The notes beneath the pieces are model-generated. The model saw only the letters and a list, made by a program, of their open reading frames with translations. It searched no databases and was not told the origin of the DNA. DNA of 64,000 nt, taken from Wyeomyia smithii. Its lineage: Eukaryota; Arthropoda; Insecta; Diptera; Culicidae. A program made the position numbers and the translations under genes. The stretch is from contig NC_073695.1 of the NCBI RefSeq assembly GCF_029784165.1, positions 162,226,261-162,290,260 on the forward strand. Reading direction: 5' to 3'. Shown one piece after another: positions 63,484 to 64,000 of this stretch; the stretch's first letter is position 1, and each line of letters begins with the position of its first letter.

Positions 63484-64000
63484 ATTAGTAATCTCGTCGC
63501 ATTCGTTTAAAATAGACCAAAGATTTTTTTGGACTGATTCCAAAACAGTTCTCGTTTGGATCAATTCAGATCACAGAAGGTATCATCAGTTTGTGGGTGT
63601 TAAAATCGGTGAAATATTATCGTCAACTCAAATGAGCGAGTGGAAGCATGTTCGATCCTGCCACTAAGTGGGGAACAGGGCCGAAGTTCGACCTAAAGAG
63701 CTTGTGGTTCCGTGGTCCCCCTTTCCTGTATTGTCCCGAAGATGAATGGCCGGAAAATTGTCGTTTTACGACCTCCACAGAATTAAATACTGCACAACAT
63801 GTGCACTGAGAAGCTCCGCAGCCCCTCATCGATGTGACTCGCTTCAGTAAGTGGGAAAGACTTCAACGAACACAAGCATATGTGGTACGATTTATTGAGA
63901 ATCATAAACGGCTGTGGAAGGGAGAGCCGATTCAGCGTGGTGAACTATCGCAAGAAGAGTTACAACGAGCCGAAAAATTGCTGTAGAAACAGGCTCAAGC
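63470..64000 (+). pseudogene. BEL RNase H and downstream Pol remnant
   Basis: Frame LAELVISSHSFK, FFWTDSKTVLVWINSDHRRY and FVGVKIGEILSSTQMSEWKH (RNase H-like part of BEL Pol), then past stops RFSKWERLQRTQAYVVRFIE and RLWKGEPIQRGELSQEELQR. It continues beyond the window. Confidence 0.75.

Larger units (their letters stand above)
60808..64000 (+). mobile_element. BEL/Pao retrotransposon, decayed, right end outside the window
   Basis: Gag and Pol segments in order without 5' LTR: N-terminal Gag from ATG 60808 (a one-base frameshift near 60853 moves it to the next frame), DUF1759-like Gag, protease, start of reverse transcriptase, RNase H-like and downstream Pol segments. Multiple stops, frameshifts and a deletion of the catalytic reverse transcriptase core. 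Confidence 0.82.

Overview
The window is animal nuclear DNA, most likely from a culicine mosquito (Aedes-like). This rests on AT-rich sequence, very large introns, GT-AG splicing, an insect-type metabotropic glutamate receptor, and a dense load of LINE, Ty3/gypsy, BEL/Pao, SINE and TA- or 8-bp-TSD DNA elements of mosquito type. The species assignment is inference.

Two host genes are visible and converge near 41.7-42.0 kb. On the + strand, a metabotropic glutamate receptor gene (group II/III type, mGluRA-like) enters from the left. Ten exons (29-280, 349-523, 5154-5410, 28645-28778, 28836-29026, 29085-29219, 29269-29431, 29501-29714, 41216-41367, 41432-41583) and a possible last exon (41656-41722) cover the C-terminal part of the Venus-flytrap domain, the cysteine-rich domain, all seven membrane helices and the tail. 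Codon phases agree across every junction. On the - strand, the last three exons (43458-41966) of a myotubularin-related pseudophosphatase of the MTMR10/12 type are present; its 5' exons are not found before the window ends.

Nearly everything else is mobile DNA in introns. Intron 2 (0.5-5.2 kb) holds small TIR elements and a tRNA-type SINE split by a foldback element. Intron 3 (5.4-28.6 kb) holds a minus-strand LINE relic with two dissectable insertions, a 9-bp-TSD foldback, a nested block at 12.2-16.9 kb, a nearly complete LINE with a 13-bp TSD (17.8-23.5 kb) and a triplicated repeat (24.3-26.9 kb). Intron 8 (29.7-41.2 kb) holds two copies of a long-TIR DNA element with an unnamed protein, further TIR elements and a second SINE.

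Right of the MTMR exons (43.8-58.9 kb) lies a decayed second copy of the 17.8-kb LINE, split by a Ty3/gypsy element (46.46-52.27 kb), a hAT-type MITE (52.36-52.72 kb) and a 5'-truncated CR1/L2-like LINE (53.0-56.15 kb). The end holds a candidate Transib-like TIR element and a decayed BEL/Pao element that runs out of the window.

The most informative signals are: an initiator plus downstream promoter element at exact spacing at the LINE 5' end; an AUGCCUAA overlap between its ORFs; TSDs that let insertions be removed on paper so that the host reading frame closes; a hairpin array in the gypsy 3' noncoding region; and the long-TIR transposon with an unnamed protein family.
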